Of a stretch of DNA of 14,212 bases, positions 12,360-14,212 are shown piece by piece; within the stretch, counting starts at the first letter, position 1; the number at the start of each line of letters is the position of its first letter. Source of the stretch: Bacteroidales bacterium. Its GTDB lineage: Bacteria > Bacteroidota > Bacteroidia > Bacteroidales > WCHB1-69. The position numbers and the translations under genes were made by a program. The notes beneath the pieces were generated by a model that saw only the letters and a list, made by a program, of their open reading frames with translations, made no database searches and had not been told where the DNA came from. The stretch is taken from positions 1-14,212 of the forward strand of contig JAEEUY010000093.1 of NCBI GenBank assembly GCA_016290715.1. The letters run 5' to 3'.

Positions 12360-13454
12360 ATGAGTCTTAAATGTGGTATTATCGGGCTTACCAATACCGG
12401 TAAGACGACAATGTTTAATTGTATTTCCAATACCAAAGCAGCGATTACAGATTTCGCTTACAGTACGAATAAATCAAATATCGGGGTTTGTTCAGTTCCA
12501 GATGAACGTTTGGCGAATATTAACACCTTTATTCATGCCGACAAACTGATATATGCTACCGTGGATGTGGTGGATGTGCCCGGATTGGCCAAAGGGGCAA
12601 GTCAAGGGGAAGGAATCGGCAATGGCTTTTTGGCCGATGTCCGTCAGTGTGATGCATTGATCCATGTTTTACGTTGTTTTGATAACCCTAATCTCCCTCA
12701 TGTGGAAGGTTCGGTAGATCCTGTCCGTGACATAGAAATTGTTGAATTTGAATTGCAGGTGAAGGATTTGGAGCAGATTGACCGCAAAATCCAGAAAGTG
12801 GAGAAAGCCGCCAAAGTGGGGGACAAAAATGTCAAACGCGATTTGGAAACGCTTTTGAAATATAAGCATCATTTGGAAGGTTTCCAAAACGTTCGCACCT
12901 TGGAAACCACGGAAGATGAAAAAGCGGTAGTGGCCGATATGATGCTTCTTACGGATAAGCCGGTTCTCTTCGTCTGCAATGTGAACGATGATGCCTTGGA
13001 AAACAATCATTATGTGGATAGCGTTCGTCAGGCATTGAAAGATCAAGATTGTGAGATTTTGGTGATCGCCGGAAAACTTGAATCGGAAATTGCGGAATTG
13101 GATGACGAAGCAGACAGAATCGCTTTTTTGCAAGATGTGGGATTAACGGAGCCTGGCGTGAATAAAGTGATCCGTGCCGCCTATCGTTTGTTGAACCTGA
13201 TCTCCTTCTTTACGGTTGGAGGGAAGGAAAACAGGGCATGGACTATCCGGAAGGGGATGACGGCTCCCCAAGCCGCCGGCGTTATACACAGCGACTTGGA
13301 ACGTGGTTTTATCCGCGCCGAAGTAATTAAATATGAAGATCTGAAAACACTCGGCTCCGAATTGAAATGTAAAGAGGCAGGCAAGCTTTCCGTTGAAGGG
13401 AAAAATTATATCGTGGAAGATGGCGATATTTTACATATCCGATTCAACGTGTAA
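12360..13454 (+). CDS. ychF: YchF/Ola1-type P-loop ATPase, with divergent nucleotide-binding motifs
   Basis: 364 residues, normal for YchF (TRAFAC class, Obg family). Order: G domain with Walker A G9-L-T-N-T-G-K-T16; switch I region around 31-40 (DFAYSTNKSN); G3 D72-V-P-G; then GEGIGNGFLADVRQCDALIHVLRCF; a coiled-coil insertion (about 135-200); G4-like N207-V-N-D210; and a C-terminal TGS domain (about 281-364) with FFTVGGKENRAWTI and APQAAGVIHSDLERGFIRAEVI. YchF hydrolyses ATP and binds ribosomes, with links to stress responses. In YchF proteins I know, G1 is GLPNVGKST, switch I is NFPFCTIEPN and G4 is NxxE; here they are GLTNTGKTT, DFAYSTNKSN and NVND. The TGS half is canonical. It may be the only YchF or a paralogue. 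It follows the NifU-like gene by 10 bases and ends 3 bases from the convergent endonuclease gene. Confidence 0.85.
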   Translation: MSLKCGIIGLTNTGKTTMFNCISNTKAAITDFAYSTNKSNIGVCSVPDERLANINTFIHADKLIYATVDVVDVPGLAKGASQGEGIGNGFLADVRQCDALIHVLRCFDNPNLPHVEGSVDPVRDIEIVEFELQVKDLEQIDRKIQKVEKAAKVGDKNVKRDLETLLKYKHHLEGFQNVRTLETTEDEKAVVADMMLLTDKPVLFVCNVNDDALENNHYVDSVRQALKDQDCEILVIAGKLESEIAELDDEADRIAFLQDVGLTEPGVNKVIRAAYRLLNLISFFTVGGKENRAWTIRKGMTAPQAAGVIHSDLERGFIRAEVIKYEDLKTLGSELKCKEAGKLSVEGKNYIVEDGDILHIRFNV

Positions 13455-13457
13455 GAA

Positions 13458-14207
13458 CTATTCCACTTTCTCATGATGTGCGTAAAGTTTGCATAGATTC
13501 TTTTCCATAATTCGGAAACCGCTTCCATGATCATGCACTTTTCCCATGTTCTTGCCCGTTTTGTATGAGCCAATACGAATGTCATACATAATGAGCCCTT
13601 TGTCAATCATATTCAGAAATTTTGCGAAAGATGGTTTTTCATAGATAGAGGCCTTAATGAAATGAAAAGATTCTTTTCCGTTGGCTTCAGTCTTAGTGTC
13701 AGCAATGACATAAAACAAGTTCTTTAATTTTTTATTTAGCACTTTTTTAAGATCTTCGTATGTATAACCACATGAGCAATCAATTAATTTCCTTGATTTG
13801 ATTTAATACACACCAATGTAAATCTTCTTTTCTGTTCGATTGTTAATGAGTTGGAATCCATATTTGTTCATGTAAGAATTTGCTTGCGTCGCAAAAAGGC
13901 TAGTATGAATTGTTTTTAAGTTAGGGAGGCTTTCGTAAGGATTTCCGTAGGTGTCCCTTATATATGCATTTGCACATTTGGGAAATGAAGGCGCCTTTGT
14001 AAATAGTGTTATAAATGAAGAAGAAATTTCACGATGGGCCTTAATCTCGTATCCAGCAAAATCGGGTTTGTTTATATTGTTTTCTTCCACGCCAATGTAA
14101 TCTTCGAAAGTTTTGCCAATCCCTGTATTGCTTTTTCTTCTACTTTTTAAAAAACCAAGTTTTTTAATTCTCTTAAATTCTTTGATTATAAGTTGTTTAT
14201 TCGTCAT
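13458..14207 (-). pseudogene. MvaI/BcnI-family type II restriction endonuclease, interrupted by one in-frame TAA
   Basis: Read from ATG 14207 to TAG 13460-13458 this is one 249-codon frame, the size of MvaI or BcnI, broken only by TAA at codon 135 (13805-13803). The N-terminal half has SRRKSNTGIGKTFEDYIGVEENN and NKPDFAGYEIKAH: D49, E54 and K56 form the PD-(D/E)xK catalytic set. The C-terminal half resumes in the same frame with LKNLFYVIADTK and later DIRIGSYKTGKNMGKVHDHG then SGFRI, the family's closing His-rich motif. The family cuts short GC-containing sites such as CCWGG or CCSGG; the site here cannot be read. The codons between TAA and the next possible start (GTG at 13742) also look coding. 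The N-terminus appears complete, 5 bases from the window edge. Its lower-GC look against ychF hints at horizontal gain. Confidence 0.8.
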
Positions 14208-14212
14208 AATTA

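Noticed and set aside
12387..12404. Inverted repeat CTTACC/GGTAAG at the start of ychF
   Set aside because: Six-base arms inside the Walker A coding region are within chance expectation.
12669..13133. 154-codon minus-strand frame inside ychF
   Set aside because: The product is repetitive Phe/Gln/His-rich sequence, the typical antisense reading of Lys/Glu/Leu codons of the ychF coiled-coil region.
13406..13606. 66-codon minus-strand frame spanning the ychF and endonuclease ends
   Set aside because: It is out of frame with the endonuclease and antisense to the ychF end; the in-frame endonuclease tail explains this stretch better.
13803..13805. Reading the in-frame TAA of the endonuclease as a recoded sense codon
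   Set aside because: Other genes in the window (gldD, ribH, the NifU-like gene, ychF) clearly end at TAA, so a genome-wide reassignment is excluded, and no stem-loop or slippery site supports local recoding.
1..14212. CRISPR array, insertion sequence or prophage
   Set aside because: No regularly spaced repeats, transposase, integrase or terminal inverted repeats with target duplications were found in either strand.

Overview
The window looks like a piece of a Bacteroidota chromosome, most likely order Bacteroidales. The evidence is: gliding/type IX secretion accessory lipoproteins (GldD, GldB, and a GldI-like FKBP tail); repeated TAnnTTTG promoter -7 boxes, the signature of the Bacteroidota primary sigma factor; A/T-rich leaders without clear Shine-Dalgarno sequences; lipoproteins with Cys-anchored signal peptides; and a tRNA with no encoded CCA. 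I cannot place it at genus level from sequence alone.

Layout. (1) 1-2382, plus strand: 3' end of an FKBP-type prolyl isomerase (gldI-like), gldD and gldB packed as one operon, then ssb with its own well-formed promoter. (2) 2379-8249, minus strand: a five-gene unit read from about 8270 down to 2379. It holds a GT-C type membrane glycosyltransferase-like protein, a conserved Bacteroidota lipoprotein, a WbaP/WcaJ-type polyprenyl-phosphate sugar-1-phosphate transferase, a chagasin-type (I42) protease-inhibitor lipoprotein, and a GT2 glycosyltransferase. It looks like a small surface-glycan operon with an inhibitor embedded in it by translational coupling. Its last gene meets ssb tail to tail with overlapping stop codons. 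(3) 8250-8690: an A/T-rich divergent spacer with a possible 58-codon small ORF, tRNA-Gln(CUG) and two promoters. (4) 8691-13454, plus strand, housekeeping: a membrane-anchored TPR protein, ribH, fmt, an HU-type DNA-binding protein followed by an intrinsic terminator, a TrmH/SpoU tRNA methyltransferase, a NifU-like Fe-S scaffold, and a YchF/Ola1-type P-loop ATPase with unusual motifs. (5) 13458-14207, minus strand: an MvaI/BcnI-family restriction endonuclease gene, full length but cut in half by one in-frame TAA. It starts three bases past the ychF stop and runs to the window edge, so any partner methyltransferase would lie outside.

The least expected signals are: a perfect 36-bp palindrome inside the ribH coding sequence and exactly in its reading frame; the nonsense-interrupted MvaI/BcnI gene; the I42 inhibitor fused by a TAATG junction to a glycan-initiating transferase; and a YchF whose G1, switch I and NxxE motifs depart from those I know for the family. 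No CRISPR array, insertion sequence, rRNA or phage gene was seen.
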